From Apricaphanius iberus (lineage: Eukaryota > Chordata > Actinopteri > Cyprinodontiformes > Aphaniidae), in the NCBI GenBank assembly GCA_028564705.1, contig JAPXFQ010002732.1, positions 1,674,001 through 1,738,000 on the forward strand: a stretch of DNA of 64,000 nucleotides. The letters run 5' to 3'. Below are positions 1-11,259 of the stretch, in pieces; the first letter of the stretch is position 1; each line of letters begins with the position of its first letter. A program made the translations under genes and the position numbers. Under the pieces are notes generated by a model. The model was given only the letters and a program-made list of their open reading frames with translations, was not told where the DNA came from and searched no databases.

Positions 1-2160
1 CTTGATTTCTTTGAAGGTGAGTTACTTGGACTGTTACCAACATCTCGGATTAATTTAATCTCAATAAATATATTTACAGAGAAAAGTGTTTACATTTTCA
101 GTACTTATTTTACTAACGTAAATGCATTAGTCAAATTAAAAGTTGTCTTTTGTTGCAACTTCTTAGAGGTTTTTAATGGCAGTTTGGCATCTACAGCATC
201 TAATGAAAAACGGTATTTAACCAATCGACTTTTGGAGGATGCAGCTTTGTAAGGCCCCCATGTTATTTATTATAAAATTTCCCACAAATTTTTTTTTATG
301 CGATTTAAATCTCAGCTTTTTGCTTATAGAATGACCCAGGCAGCATGTCAATGTAGGGCCCAAAAGGGTTGAAAATGGGCCATGTGGGTTCTGAGTGGGC
401 ATGGGCATCAACTGGGCAAATTCAACAGGAACTACATTATTTTTCTAATATTGGCCCCACAGGTAGAAATCCATGTATGCTGGCTACATGGGTCCTGTAG
501 AACATAAATGTGGACCAGCTGAGTGTGGGCTGGAGCTGGGTAACATGGGCATGGGCCATATATAGAATATAAGTGGGCTGAGTTGGCATGGTATGGAACT
601 GGGAAAGAGGTAGTGGTTCTGGTTACATGCTTCCATGTGTAAAGCTCATATGGGCAGCTTATATGATCCCTGTAAGCGGTAAAGGTGGCCTGGGCTCATA
701 TGTCCTGTTTAAAGCAAGCTTTTATTATTTTGAAGGTCAAAGGTTAAGGGGATCGGCGTTTTAAAATATTTTGTTATGGCTAGACCTTAAAACAAAAGCC
801 CTTTAGGGCATCTCCAACTCTCCCCCACATCGGATCATGTTATTTCAGCCTGTCTGTCTGAGCTGCTAGAGCCTTTTGCATCAAATGTGTCTTCCTTGCA
901 AACTTTATCAAAAAACACGATGAGTCCCTCAGTTAGATAAGAGTAGGTGAAAAGCCTCTTCACTGACTCCCAAGAATAATGCAATATTCCCTGGATACCT
1001 TTGCTAATAATTACTTAATCAATCAATTGAAATAACATTGATATACTTTTCCCGTGAGACAGCTTCTGCATGTGGGTTTTTTCCACTCCCTCACTCTGTC
1101 TTGGCTGTGCAGCTATGACCAATTCTGCCAATCAGCACCTGAGGCAGAGTATTGCAGCTGTGGCAAACCTGCAGCATTTGACAGATTCAGAAGTGGCTGC
1201 CTTGGTGCAAGTTTTGGTGAGCTTTGGTCTAACCAACGGCAGCCGTCAGGACCTGCAAGGCCTTCTCTGCAGCCCTAAACATATTTCAGAAAAGTACATT
1301 TATTTTTTTGAAAATATTTAAAAAAAAATATTCTCCTTGGTCTTTTCTCTTGGGGATGTAAAACTTCTTTTTAATCAACCTCAAATGTATGTCTATTTTT
1401 ATTTTCCTACGTCATTGAAAAAGGGAAAAAACTTCAATCAATAATAAGAAAACAGTATGAACATTGAAGTACTACTCATTATACAATGGGGCAAAAAAGT
1501 CGGTCACCAATTAGATACAAAAAGATACCAAAAAAGATACAATCATAGGTATACCACAACTATGAGAGACAAAATGAGAAAAATAACCTCTATCTGATTT
1601 TTAAAGAATTTATTTGCAAATTAGGGTGGAAAATAAGTATTTGGGCAATAGCAAATGTTCATCTCAATACTGCTTAATGAGTGGAGGACAGAGAAGCTGT
1701 TAGAGAAAAAGTTACAGGTTTGTGAGACCCAGAAGTCTTGCTTGTTTGTAGATGACCAAATGCTTATTTTCCAGCATAATTTCCAAATAAATAAATTCCT
1801 TGAAAATTTAACCCATGTGCTTTTCTGTATCTTTTCCCCTCATGTTATTTCTTAGTTGAATTCTACCTATGGTGAAAATTACAGCCCTCTTTCATCTTTT
1901 TAGTAGGAGAAATTACACAATTGGTGACTGAAACTTTTTTGCCCTCCTGTATGTTTAGAACAAGTTTTATTAATCATTGAAATACAAATCAATTTTGAGC
2001 TTTTTCTTACTAAATTGTATGCTGTGTTTTAGTTACCTAAAAAGGACCTATGTAAGATTTGTAACTTTAAAAAAAACATAACTTGTTACAGATTTTTAGT
2101 AATTACAGGACTTGTTATGTGGAGAATGGAAGTTTCTGCTATCCTGCATGAAAATCAATG
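1..2160. other. Intergenic stretch, no gene recognised
   Basis: No coding exon with a recognisable protein or convincing splice sites was seen. Between about 310 and 710 there is a loose, degenerate reiteration of short words such as GGGCCC, CATGGGC and TGTGGGC. It resembles the diverged repeats at 2175-2505 and 3830-4230 and may belong to the same old repeat. The remainder is AT-rich sequence without visible structure. The small open frames here look like chance frames. Confidence 0.5.
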
Positions 2161-2174
2161 TTTCAGGAGCAGTG

Positions 2175-2505
2175 CTTTTGAGGAAGTGTCCATTTAAGCC
2201 TAGTGTGTACAGCGTTTAAGCCCACATGAGGTGTGCTTGAAATTGGGGCCCTACTTGAAACTAATTCAGAACACAAGTGAGGGCCACGTTGGAAAAAACG
2301 TGTGGCGTCACCACAAAAGTTGCAGAAAAACCTACTTTCAACCCATAATGCTACGTTTTTGTGTCCCACTTAAAGCCAAGTAAGGCCTCTCTTAAGGTCA
2401 GATAGGTTGGGCCCAAATAGATCTCTGATAAAATTGTCATGTTGTGCCCCATTGAGGGTCTAGTTTGTCTTCTATGGGCAAAGATACAGGCCCTAAAAAG
2501 ATCCT
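2175..2505. repeat. Diverged direct repeat, copy 1
   Basis: By eye this block aligns at roughly 70% with 3830-4078. Shared landmarks, in the same order, are AACCTACTT, AACCCA, a CCACT..AAAGCC segment, an AAGGTCA segment, GGGCC.AAAT, TCTAGTTTG, and a final CCCTA-rich segment. The two copies flank the CT-rich cassette at about 2.6-3.8 kb, which looks inserted between or within them. The family is not identified. Confidence 0.5.
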
Positions 2506-2574
2506 TTGAAACCTGCAATGCTAGGCCCTACTTAAAATGTAGTTAACAAAGTTAACTTAAGTTCACGAGCAAGG

Positions 2575-3830
2575 CCACGCTTCAAACTCGCTTCGTTCAT
2601 CCTAATAAGCCCTAAACTTGCCGCACCTGGCATCATCGGCCTCACTTGCTCTTCTAATCACGCTGCGATACACATATAAACCCTGCCTACCTCTCATTTC
2701 TCTTCTGTCTCGTTCGTTTTCGCCCCTCCCTTCCCATCCCTATAGGTCGCCTGGTCCCACCGACCCGCCTCCTCTTCTCCTTCCCTGGGTCCTGCCGACC
2801 CGCCTTCTTTCTTTCTCTGGGTCCTGCCGACCCGCCTTCTCTTTCTCTCCCTGGGTCCTGCCGACCTGCCTTCCCTTTCTCTCCCTGGGTCCTGCTGACC
2901 CGCCTTCTTTCTCTCTCTGTGGGTCCTGCCGACCGGCCTCTCTTTCTCTCTCTCTCTCTCTGGGTCCTGCCGACCCGCCCTCTCTTTCTCTCTCTCTCTC
3001 TGGGTCCTGCCGACCCGCCCTCTCTTTCTCTCTCTCTCTCTTTGGGTCCTGCCGACCCGCCCTCTCTTTCTCTCTCTCTCTGGGTCCTGCCAACCCGCCC
3101 TCTCTTTCTCTCTCTCTCTCTGGGTACTGGGACCCGCCCCTCTTTTCTGTCTCGGGTCCTGCCGACCCGCCCTCTCTTTCTCTCTTTTCTCTCTTTCTCT
3201 CTCTCTGGATCCTGCCGAAACCCGCCCTCTCTTTCTCTCTCTCTCTCTCTCTGGGTCCTGCCGACCCGCCCTCTCTTTCTCTCTCTCTCTCTGGGTCCTG
3301 CCGACCCGCGCTCTCTTTCTCTCTCTCTCTGGGTCCTGCCGACCCGCCTTCTCTCTCTCTCCGGGTCCTGCCGACCCGCGCTCTCTTTCTCTCTCTCTCT
3401 GGGTCCTGCCGACCAGCGCTCTCTTTCTCTCTCTCTCCGGGTCCTGCCGACCCGCCCTCTCTTTCTCTCTCTCTCCGGGTCCTGCCGACCCACCCCTATT
3501 AACCCCTCCCCCTTTCTTTTACAGCATCCACCGTTTGCAGCATCCCTGTACCATGCTTTCGTTCACTCCTGTACCATCTTTCTAACATCTCTCTCTTCTA
3601 GGTCCTGTCTGGGGGGGTTCTGAGCAGGCTCGGAAAGACGATTGTCCTGAAGACTGCGCCCCAACACGGAGTCTTCCTCCGGGTCTCCGATGATATGTCT
3701 CCCCAGACCTTTCGATCCTCCACGCCTTCAATAAACTTTTCAAATTCAGAATCTGTAGCATTGTTCTTTGCTTGCGAATAGTTAATTCCATCCGTGGCGT
3801 GGTCCTGGCTAGTGAAACGCAGTCCTAACC
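2575..3830 (+). mobile_element. LTR-like cassette containing a minisatellite (candidate)
   Basis: The sequence reads in order: a TATA-like box (ACATATAAACC near 2670), a CT-rich minisatellite (2787-3495), a GC-richer segment, then AATAAA near 3731 followed by a T/G-rich stretch. This order resembles U3-R-U5 of a solo LTR with an expanded repeat in R, or a small Pol II retro-transcript. It interrupts the diverged direct repeat on either side. I could not find convincing TG..CA ends or a target-site duplication, so the class is inference and the ends are approximate. Confidence 0.3.
2787..3495. repeat. CT-rich minisatellite, about 19 units of 32-52 bp
   Basis: Each unit begins with GGGTCCTGCCGACCCGCC, in which GGGTC and GACCC are inverted around CTGCC, followed by a variable (TC)n tract. 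Unit length varies mainly through the TC tract; a few units carry substitutions (for example CTGCTGACC, CTGGGACCC). The unit lacks stop codons in several frames on both strands, so long Ser/Leu/Pro-rich (+) and Arg/Glu-rich (-) open frames arise. These are by-products of the repeat, not genes. Confidence 0.95.
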
Positions 3831-4230
3831 CACTTGAGATCAACATAAGAAAACAGGTGTGGGACACACCATAGCAACTGAAGACAAACCTACTTGAAAC
3901 CCACAATGGAACGTATCTGGGTTCCACTAAAGCCCAGTGAGGTCCCTTCTAAGGTCAAACAGGTAGGGCCTAAATGGGTCTATAATGAGTTGCCCGCCTG
4001 GGTCCCATTTAACATCTAGTTTGATTCCAGATTGTGCCCATATGGGCTAGGATATGGACCCTACAGGGGTCCATTATAACTTGCCAAGTTGGGCACTACT
4101 TAAAACCGGCTTAGAACCAACTTGAGACGTGCATAGGTAAACGTGTGTGAGGCCACCATGGAAATGCCGGACAAACCCACTTGGGACCCATATTTTCAGC
4201 CCATGTACAACCCCTATGGGCCCCGTGTGG
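3830..4230. repeat. Diverged direct repeat, copy 2 with a partial third unit
   Basis: This is the counterpart of 2175-2505. After about 4078 a further partial unit follows (GGGCACTACTTAAAA, then ACTTGAGACGTGC and CCACCATGGAAATG), which matches the flanks of copies 1 and 2. It suggests that the parent repeat was itself a tandem of units about 300 bp long. Confidence 0.45.
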
Positions 4231-4259
4231 ATGTGGCGGCTGGGGAGAAACAGGTATTC

Positions 4260-6600
4260 AATTTCAACTTGTAAATACTTCATCAATCTTACTTCACCCC
4301 TATTCCATTAATGTTTGTGGAAACTGTTCAGTTTTTCTTTTTTAATCAAAATATTTTATCCCAATTTCATTGGGACAGCACCAAACAAATATCATCATCT
4401 GTTTTGGTCTTTGCCGATTATCAATCTATCACTGCATCCTGCTTTCACACAATAATCCACAATCCAAACCTCCCCTTTAGCCCACTGAAAAATCATATTT
4501 GTAGTTTGGGTTATGATTTTTCATTTTTCATTCTTCTGTTAATAAATGGTCCCTTTGTATTAGCTGATTATTTTGACAGTCCTTTAATTTTTCTGCCTAT
4601 TCTTCCAATTGTTTCGTGGTGCATCTTACATTTTCAAAGAAAATGTAAGATGCACTCAATTTAGACCCATCTGACAGGTAACAACTAAATTCCTCCACCA
4701 AATACCTTGCTGAAAATCTCTTCTGAAGGAAAGGAATAATCTATCTACATTATTTTAATTGACATCCCTTTTGTTTCAGCCACACTTCACTTCAGTTACC
4801 AAGGATTTACAGTGGTAAGGTCCGCAAGCACTACAACAGAGAGCATACCTATCCACAAAATGTAATTTGTACACACATTAGATCTTCTATTCTATTTAAA
4901 CAATATGTATGACATTCCATGATTGTAGTCATCCAGATGTTTAATAAAAGGTTATTGTGATCTTTTCTTTTGTATATTAGCTATAAATACGAATAACTCA
5001 GCGACCTTCTCTCAAGCTGTTTCATGTTTTGTTCCAGGGGTTGTAAAAACTATTAGTTTCTAATTATAGCTGCTAGATTGGGAGAGCAAATAAACAATTT
5101 ATCCTTTGTACTGTACATGCTGATGAACTTGCTATCGTTCACATATCTTTAGCATAGCAAAAATACATTATGAATATTGGATTTGAAAGAAAACCTGAAA
5201 CACATAACTTTGTATGATATGAAGTGTACACAAAAACTACTCTTGCTATTTTACAACTTCTCCTTAATTGTAAACCTCTCTCACAATCCATCATCCGTAT
5301 CAACAATGCTTTAACGGGTACTGGATATCAGAGTCATTGCTAATGATGATGGCTTTCAGATTTAAGTTTATTAGATTGGAAGACAAACATTGGCGTCTTT
5401 TTAGAGAAGCTATAAACTGGATTGGAAGGCAGGACCGAGAGAGGATTTATAGGAGAGTAAGGTTTATTTTATACTGACCTATTCCTTACCAATAAATCTT
5501 CAGCATTTGTTTTATCCACTGCCTGAACGTCATATGTGTTGGTGTTTTATCATTTCAGTGTTGTTCCCATCACTTAGCAGGCTCTTATAGCTTACACAGA
5601 AGAAAATATGTCAGCAGAGAAACTGAGCTTAGCTCATCTTGCTTGCTTTCAATGCTGCATTAAAGTCCATAAGTTTCAATAATTGAATAGTGAAAATATA
5701 TGCTTCTACCAAAACAAACAGAAATAAGTTGCCACAAATAGAATTTATGATGGGAGAGAACTATCAACCTTTAAAAAGATTAAAAAAATAGAAATTACAA
5801 AAGGATAGAAATATTTCAATTTGGAGAGAAAACAATTTACTTTGATAGTTTTATGATTGGATGTTATTGTTTTGTGCCATTATTTTTCATTTCAGCAGGG
5901 CTCTGAAATGCTTTCAACTGCTTTGGGAACTTTATAATAAAAGGGTTTGCCTGAATGTACTAAGCAACAAATAATCAGAGAAATCTTTATCTGAACCAGT
6001 AACTTATTATCTAGCTGCACTGATTGGAAAGTCTTCAGCTCAAGTGCCGCTGCACGTGGATCACGGTTCAAGTGATTCACAGACAGGCTGTGTTTTTCTG
6101 TTAGGGAATTTGTTTATGTCTGTGTGACCTACATGTGTTAGTTTGATCTGAGTGAGCTATTAGACATTATGATAATAAGATCCAGATACAGCTCTGTTGG
6201 GATTCCTAAAAAGAATTTGCTTTGAATGCACCAAGATATTGTAATTGTTCAGTCAAATGTAGGCCTACCGTAATATTTCTTGCTTTATGCAAATAAATGT
6301 AGTAGCAAGTACAGCCACTCATAAAATCTTTTATATTCATAGAATGAATTTGCCACAGTAGGAGATGGATTTGTTGAAAAAAAAGGAAAAAAAGGTTTGC
6401 AATCTTTGTTGACATTTTTAGTTACAACTTCATTATTTTCACAAATTTATTGCCCCCAGTTATCATAAGGTGCAAAAGTCAGTCTATTACAGTCCATCAT
6501 ATTAATTTTAGCTACTGAAGGAAACCATTAGTAGAAACGATTCTGATCAGCAACATAAAGGAGTTTGACCACAGTAGGAAACACTTGTTTTTAGGCTAAA
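4260..6600. other. Intergenic stretch, no gene recognised
   Basis: This is AT-rich sequence with only short chance frames. A small inverted repeat is visible at 4619-4653 (GGTGCATCTTACATTTTC ... GAAAATGTAAGATGCAC), a 17-bp arm hairpin with almost no loop. Nothing else is recognisable. Confidence 0.5.
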
Positions 6601-6615
6601 AGTGGGAAAAGAATT

Positions 6616-6986
6616 CCATCCATCCATCCATCTTCTTAACCGCTTATCCAATTCAGGGTCACGGGGCAGCTGGAGCCTATCCCAGCAATTATCAGGCGTT
6701 AGGCAGGGTACACCCTGAACAGGACGCCAGTCTGTTGCAGGGCCAACACAGAGAGACAGACAACCATTCACACTCACATTCATTCCTAGGGACAATTTAG
6801 AGTGATCAATTCACCTATCATGCATGTTTTTGGACTGTGGGAGGAAGCCGGAGTACCCGGAGAGAACCCACGCATACACGGGGAGAACATGCAAACTCCA
6901 TGCAGAAAGACCCTGGGCCGGGATACGAACCCACGACCTTCTTGCTGCAAGGCAACAGCGCTAACCACTGCGCCACCGTGCAGCCC
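6616..6986 (-). mobile_element. LINE-tail-type repeat with (CATC)n end and 12-bp target duplication
   Basis: On the - strand the element starts with a GGGCTGCACGGTGGCGCAG-type head, common in fish repeats. It continues through CCTGGGC, ACTCCGGCTTCCTCCCACAGTCC-like and GTGTACCCTGC segments and ends in a (GATG)n tail. It is flanked by GGGAAAAGAATT at 6604-6615 and again at 6987-6998, a perfect 12-bp target-site duplication, which fixes both ends. Three related copies are at 37637-37925, 46993-47345 and 56206-56584. It is probably mobilised by an L2-like LINE; the exact family is not assigned. Confidence 0.85.
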
Positions 6987-7087
6987 GGGAAAAGAATTAT
7001 GAGCTTTAAATCTGCAGTTCCATGTGGAGGTAACTCACATTTGAAAACAAAGAGGGAGTACTTCAGAAGGTGTATGTATGAACAAAA

Positions 7088-7341
7088 GAGGGTGACTGTG
7101 GCTCAGTGGGAGAGTAGTTGACTTGCAATTGGAGGGTCATCGGTTCAATTCCAGCTTCCTCCAGTCACATATCGTTGTGCCCCTGCCCTGGGCAAGGCAC
7201 TTAACCCCAAGAATCTACATCGTCCTACCGAGCTTTGTTGGTTATCAGTGTGTGAATGGGTGAATGTTGCTTCAATGTAAAGTGCTTTGTGTGGTCAGTA
7301 TGACTAGAAAAGCGCTATTTAAGTTCAGATCATTTATCAAG
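7088..7341 (+). mobile_element. tRNA-derived SINE, + copy
   Basis: The head is tRNA-like: an A-box-like GTGGCTCAGTGGGAGAGTAG is followed about 30 bases later by a B-box-like GGTTCAATTCC. The body contains CTGGGCAAGGCACTTAACCCC and ACATCGTCCTACCGAGC. The tail GACTAGAAAAGCGCTATTTAAGTTCAG is the kind shared with fish LINE 3' ends. An inverted copy with the same order of blocks is at 52787-52998. No intact tRNA fold is expected, and no target duplication was recognised. Confidence 0.85.
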
Positions 7342-7344
7342 AAG

Positions 7345-8125
7345 TATTCAAAAATTTTAATCAATGAAAAATGTTGTTAATACAGCCAGTCATTCTGAGT
7401 TGTATAAGCATGCTGCATGTGAATATGTTCTTCAAACTCAGTTTTCTGGATCAGTTAGAGAAAGAAAATACACCAGAAAACCTGTGAGTGTAAAAAACGT
7501 AAATTCGAACGTCATAACGAATAGGTCCGCCCGCAGGAGAGCAGCATTGTTTTGGACAGGTAGCTGTAACTCAGAGAAGCTAACAGTTAGCAACTCTACA
7601 ACACGGCAGAACATGTTCAGTATTGGTGGAGATAATAAATCAACGCTAGATTTTTTCTAACCCACGGAAGACTCGCTTGAGAAAAAATGGTTGGAATGTG
7701 TTTTGGGAACACCACCGGGAAGATGCGTGGCTCTGTGTGTTATGTGTTTAGTCACTTTGAGCAGAGTTACCTCAATAGGACCCAACAGCATTGTCTTTGC
7801 CTTGAAGCTGGATTTAAAACCAGGATGTGTACGATAAGATGGAAGATCCCAGGCTAGTGTAAGTAAAAAAAAAAAAAAAGTTTACCCAATGTTTCACTGT
7901 TTAAGTATTCTGTTAAAACGCACCATGACAATGAAATGTATTACCTCGGCTAACAAGCTAATATCTGTGACCACGTGCACCTAGAGATGTAGCTTGTTAA
8001 ACTATCCTCAAAACTAAACTAAGCTTCAAACCACAGTGTAATATTGGCTAAACCTCCCCGTAGCTAAATCTCCTGGCCTATGGAGCTCGCCGTGAGCCTA
8101 CATCAGCGAACATAGGTGGCTCAAT
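7345..8125. other. Stretch without recognised gene
   Basis: A 98-codon open frame (7364-7660) lies here, but its product resembles no family I know and it lacks gene-like context. There is a short A-run near 7868. Nothing else is identifiable. Confidence 0.4.
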
Positions 8126-8130
8126 CTTGA

Positions 8131-8151
8131 GATCAGACAAGACAACGTGCG

Positions 8152-8182
<31 letters not shown>

Positions 8183-8340
8183 TAAACAAATAATGTAGCG
8201 AAGAGGGAAGAGCGCAGCGCTGAATCCCATGTGGCGTAGAGAAGTTTGCTCAGTGTAGCTCTGGCTCGAGGCTTTGTGTGAGGCTGGTTTGGGAAAACGG
8301 CCTAAACTGGGTGGTAAACTCCATCTAAGGTTAAATACCA
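8131..8340 (+). pseudogene. Decayed 28S rRNA 5'-end fragment
   Basis: The run matches the conserved start of eukaryotic 28S rRNA in order: GAGATCAGACAAGACAAC, then GAATTTAAGCATATTACTAAGCGGAGGAAAA, then AGGGAAGAGC.CAGCGC.GAATCCC, CATGTGGCGTA, TGTGAGGC, and finally GGGTGGTAAACTCCATCTAAGG.TAAATACC. Short segments are missing or changed relative to a functional gene: the CAAGGATTCCCTCAGTAACGG region is gone and the GC-rich expansion segment is shortened. It stands alone with no 18S, 5.8S or spacer around it. It is a dispersed rDNA pseudogene, or the rRNA-derived part of a SINE. Confidence 0.88.
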
Positions 8341-8849
8341 ACATGATTTTTGTTTCACATTACACTTTTCTACATTTTAGTAAACTGAGATAGTGTAAGA
8401 GATGTGTTGCAGTTAGCCAAGCAGAAGACAGAAACTTATGTCATTACTTTTAATGAGCAAGCCCCCAAATCATGCTCATTCTCCTTTCTTACTGTCGGTC
8501 TAAACTTGAATACACTAAAAATGGTGTAGGGGAATTTTTTTCTTCATACCAGAGAACACAGACAAATTTATAAAAAACAACAGTATATGAGACCCTTAAT
8601 GGCTTCATCTAGAAGAGAAACACAGCCAAGCAGTTATGCTGAAGTCTACATATTGAAATTGAGCACAGTAAAGGCTATTTGCAGGAAAAGCTCAGCCAAA
8701 AAGTATGTCTAGAGATAGGGTTAAGAGTTTATTTTTATCTCGATTGAGGGTCCTCATTATGGCTGCAATAAACACTGTAAAATATCAATGTAACACAATA
8801 CAACTCTATAGTCTGTCAAAGTGTGGGACATTTTCCAAAGCCCACAGCA

Positions 8850-8854
<5 letters not shown>

Positions 8855-8934
<80 letters not shown>
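8855..8934. repeat. (AT)40 microsatellite
   Basis: This is a perfect 80-bp alternating AT tract. It generates meaningless Tyr-Ile repeat frames on both strands. Confidence 0.99.
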
Positions 8935-8936
<2 letters not shown>

Positions 8937-9079
8937 CTGAGGTATAGAGGGATCTGCAGCAGCAAACATGATTTCATGTGCTAAAGTGTTAAAAGTGCAA
9001 CACACAAGGTGCATTGCACCTGATTGTCAGGAAATCTATTATTCAAACACCTGGGCTGGAGGAGATCAGAGCTAAGACT

Positions 9080-9417
9080 AGTAGAATTGTTGGTTATTTC
9101 GCTTGAGCACGACTGCTAAAGAGAAGCTGTGTGAAATGCAGCAGCTGATTGGTAGGCCACAACTAAAGCTCCTGCAAGAGGCATACACCGGATGGAATGG
9201 CTCCTATACCAGCGCAGCACCAACCAATTGGTGCTGCGCTGGTGTCGATGAGAACAGATCTTGCCCTCTATCACTTGCACTTATCATTGTTTCAGGAGGG
9301 GAAAGTCTTCCAGCTGTGCATCAACCTTTTGTAGATACTTATGAAGTGTTGTCTCCACTTGACACTGATAATAACACCATAATAACACTCCTCAACCCAA
9401 AGTTCAAAGCATATTAG
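9080..9417 (+). pseudogene. hAT (ZBED-type) transposase fragment
   Basis: The frame from 9103 encodes a block in which AKEKLCEMQQLIGRPQLKLL, then QEAYTGWNGSY, matches the conserved hAT transposase region before the 'TRWNSTY' box. Here that box is degraded to TGWNGSY. The preceding 'RIVGYF' piece, which also fits this family, sits in another frame just upstream (about 9082-9100), so the copy is frameshifted. The box is followed directly by the hairpin at 9208-9243 and then by sequence with only weak similarity (a 'VLSPLD' segment). It is a dead relic. Confidence 0.65.
9208..9243. repeat. Perfect 16-bp inverted repeat, 4-nt loop
   Basis: The left arm ACCAGCGCAGCACCAA (9208-9223) is exactly complementary to TTGGTGCTGCGCTGGT (9228-9243), with CCAA between. 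The hairpin lies inside the degraded hAT frame. It probably arose by a template-switch duplication, since the neighbouring sequence is not otherwise palindromic. Confidence 0.9.
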
Positions 9418-9419
9418 GA

Positions 9420-10665
9420 AGTCTAATAAAGATCTAGTTTGTAAACAGTGAATGTTCTCCAAAACGCAGTCAAATTTGCTTTTGACGAAATATCAAATGG
9501 CTTTTGGAATACCTAAATTTAATTCAATTTATTAAAATAGAAATGTCTTCTCATTGTATTAACATCTTTACCAAAAATGTGCAGCATTTAAATGTGTTTT
9601 TTAGTAGGCAATTGTCTGTAGGAGGCAGGTGAGGAATGCCACCGCAGATGCCCCATTGGAGGTTCAAAGGTACATTGCATATGAGTTGAAGCACACCTAC
9701 AGGTCATCAGCTCCGACAGGAGGAACCTGCTAGAACAGTGCCTCTGCAGCGCCCTCCAGTGTGAAAACTGTAGAGTGAAGAATTTAACCAGCAAAAAACA
9801 CAAACATCAACAGACCATAATCCATGACAAAATGTCCTTTCATTGTGTTGATTCATGTAAATTCCTACAGTTGACTTCAATCAGATTCCATGGTTCCTTC
9901 TTTTATACATAAAAAAAAAGTATTTGTTCATGATCTTTTGCAATTACATTCAAGTGGCGTCACCCTCAGTGTTGAGCTTGGGGGTAAAGTACACCAGGTT
10001 TGACAGTAGCTAAAGTCTACACGTCTCTGTACATAGGAAGTTGAGAGACATCCATTAAAAAGCCTTTTAAGGGAGCAAACCTGGCTTTGTGCAATACGGA
10101 TTTGTGTAAACAAGAAGTTTTCAAGCAAACTGTCTAGACGCTTTTTCTGGAAATCATCATCTCTGAGCAATGCGTTCATTCCTTCTGATTTATGCCTCTG
10201 GCTAGTATCAAGCCATTGTTTAGGACAGCTGTTGAAACCATTGTGCAGCTTCAAGTCAAATGTGTTCATTCCTAATGACAAAACGAAGGACTGTGAAAAA
10301 AATCTATCTTTTGAGGGCTTTGTTGTTTAATTTCATACTGTTGTTCACTTTTGTTCTTCCACCTTAATCTAATATACCTCTTTAAGCATAATGTAAGCAC
10401 ACACAGTCATATATCTTTCTTTCCCTAATCCAACGTACACATACCTAGAGACAATTCATTTAAGTATAGTAAACCAAAGAAAGCTGCATCCTTATGACCA
10501 TGTCATATAATCAAATGGAAAAGTATAAGGCCATTAAACACAACTCACATTATCTGACTTTAATAGAATAGGCTAAAAAGACGTGTATTTTAAAAGATAA
10601 ATAAAACAGCCTAACTTTCACACTGTTTGGCTAACATACATTAAAAAGTCACCCCAAAGCATTTG
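9420..10665. other. Stretch without recognised gene
   Basis: A 117-codon frame on the - strand (9928-10281) resembles no family I recognise and has no supporting context. The rest is AT-rich and featureless. Confidence 0.4.
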
Positions 10666-10671
10666 AGTAAT

Positions 10672-11125
10672 GGTGCGTTCAGACCGCACACTTTGTAAGC
10701 GTCAAGCAACGCTCATAAAGTGACTAGTTCAATGCATATACACAGAAGATACATTTTTAGGCTGAAGCTTGCAAAGCTCCTAGGCGGGTCTTTCTCTGCT
10801 GGATGTTTTAAACACTCGCGGGTCGTGGTTGGTTAGGCAGCGTCAACGTCGGGCAACATCACTAAAGTGAGACGCTCTGATTGGTTGCCGTGCTGCGTCA
10901 AGAACGTTAAGACCGTCAAAGTTTAACTAGCTAAACTTCTGCGTTGCTAGCGCTGTGAGCTTTGAAGCTTGAAATGCAGGAAAAGCTTGAAAAGTTGATG
11001 GAGCCAACGCTCACAAAGCGCAGCAGATACGGCAACGCTCCTCCGACGGCCTCAACCATAGACTTTACATGTAATCTTGCCGCAACTGATGGTGCCGTTT
11101 GGGGCTATGTGAACGATCAGCAGCT
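10672..11125. mobile_element. Probable DNA-transposon MITE (GTGCGTTCAGACC type)
   Basis: The left edge GGTGCGTTCAGACCGCAC is loosely answered on the right by ATGTGAACGATCAGC read in reverse complement. The interior is GC-richer than its surroundings. It contains TGATTGGTTGCCGTGCTGCG and ATAGACTTTACATGTAATC segments, of the kind seen in fish Harbinger/hAT-type MITEs. No target duplication was confirmed, so the ends are approximate. Confidence 0.4.
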
Positions 11126-11135
11126 AGGATCTGAC

Positions 11136-11237
11136 TTGTAACCCATGTAATCAGCTATATCGCAACTTTTAGCCAGATATTGAACATATATAACATATTT
11201 TGTGTAATTATAATGTAGCTGATTACATGGGTTACAA
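11136..11237. repeat. Perfect 22-bp inverted repeat, 58-nt spacer
   Basis: The arm 11136-11157 (starting TTGTAACCCATG) is exactly complementary to 11216-11237 (ending GGGTTACAA). The AT-rich spacer gives no coding signal. This could be a tiny MITE or a duplication; no target duplication flanks it. Confidence 0.9.
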
Positions 11238-11259
11238 ATTGGCTTATCCCTTTACTTTG

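Noticed and set aside
2618..3623. Long open frames on both strands (up to 294 codons) rich in Ser/Leu/Pro or Arg/Glu
   Set aside because: They are produced by the minisatellite unit, which lacks stops in several frames; the composition follows the repeat exactly and there is no gene context.
7090..7160. A functional tRNA gene
   Set aside because: A- and B-box-like words are present, but the arms do not pair as a tRNA and the sequence continues into a SINE body shared with an inverted copy.
8705..9014. Tyr-Ile repeat proteins on both strands
   Set aside because: Pure translation of the (AT)40 microsatellite.
9928..10281. A 117-codon - strand frame
   Set aside because: No recognisable family, no exon signals and composition like the neighbouring non-coding DNA.
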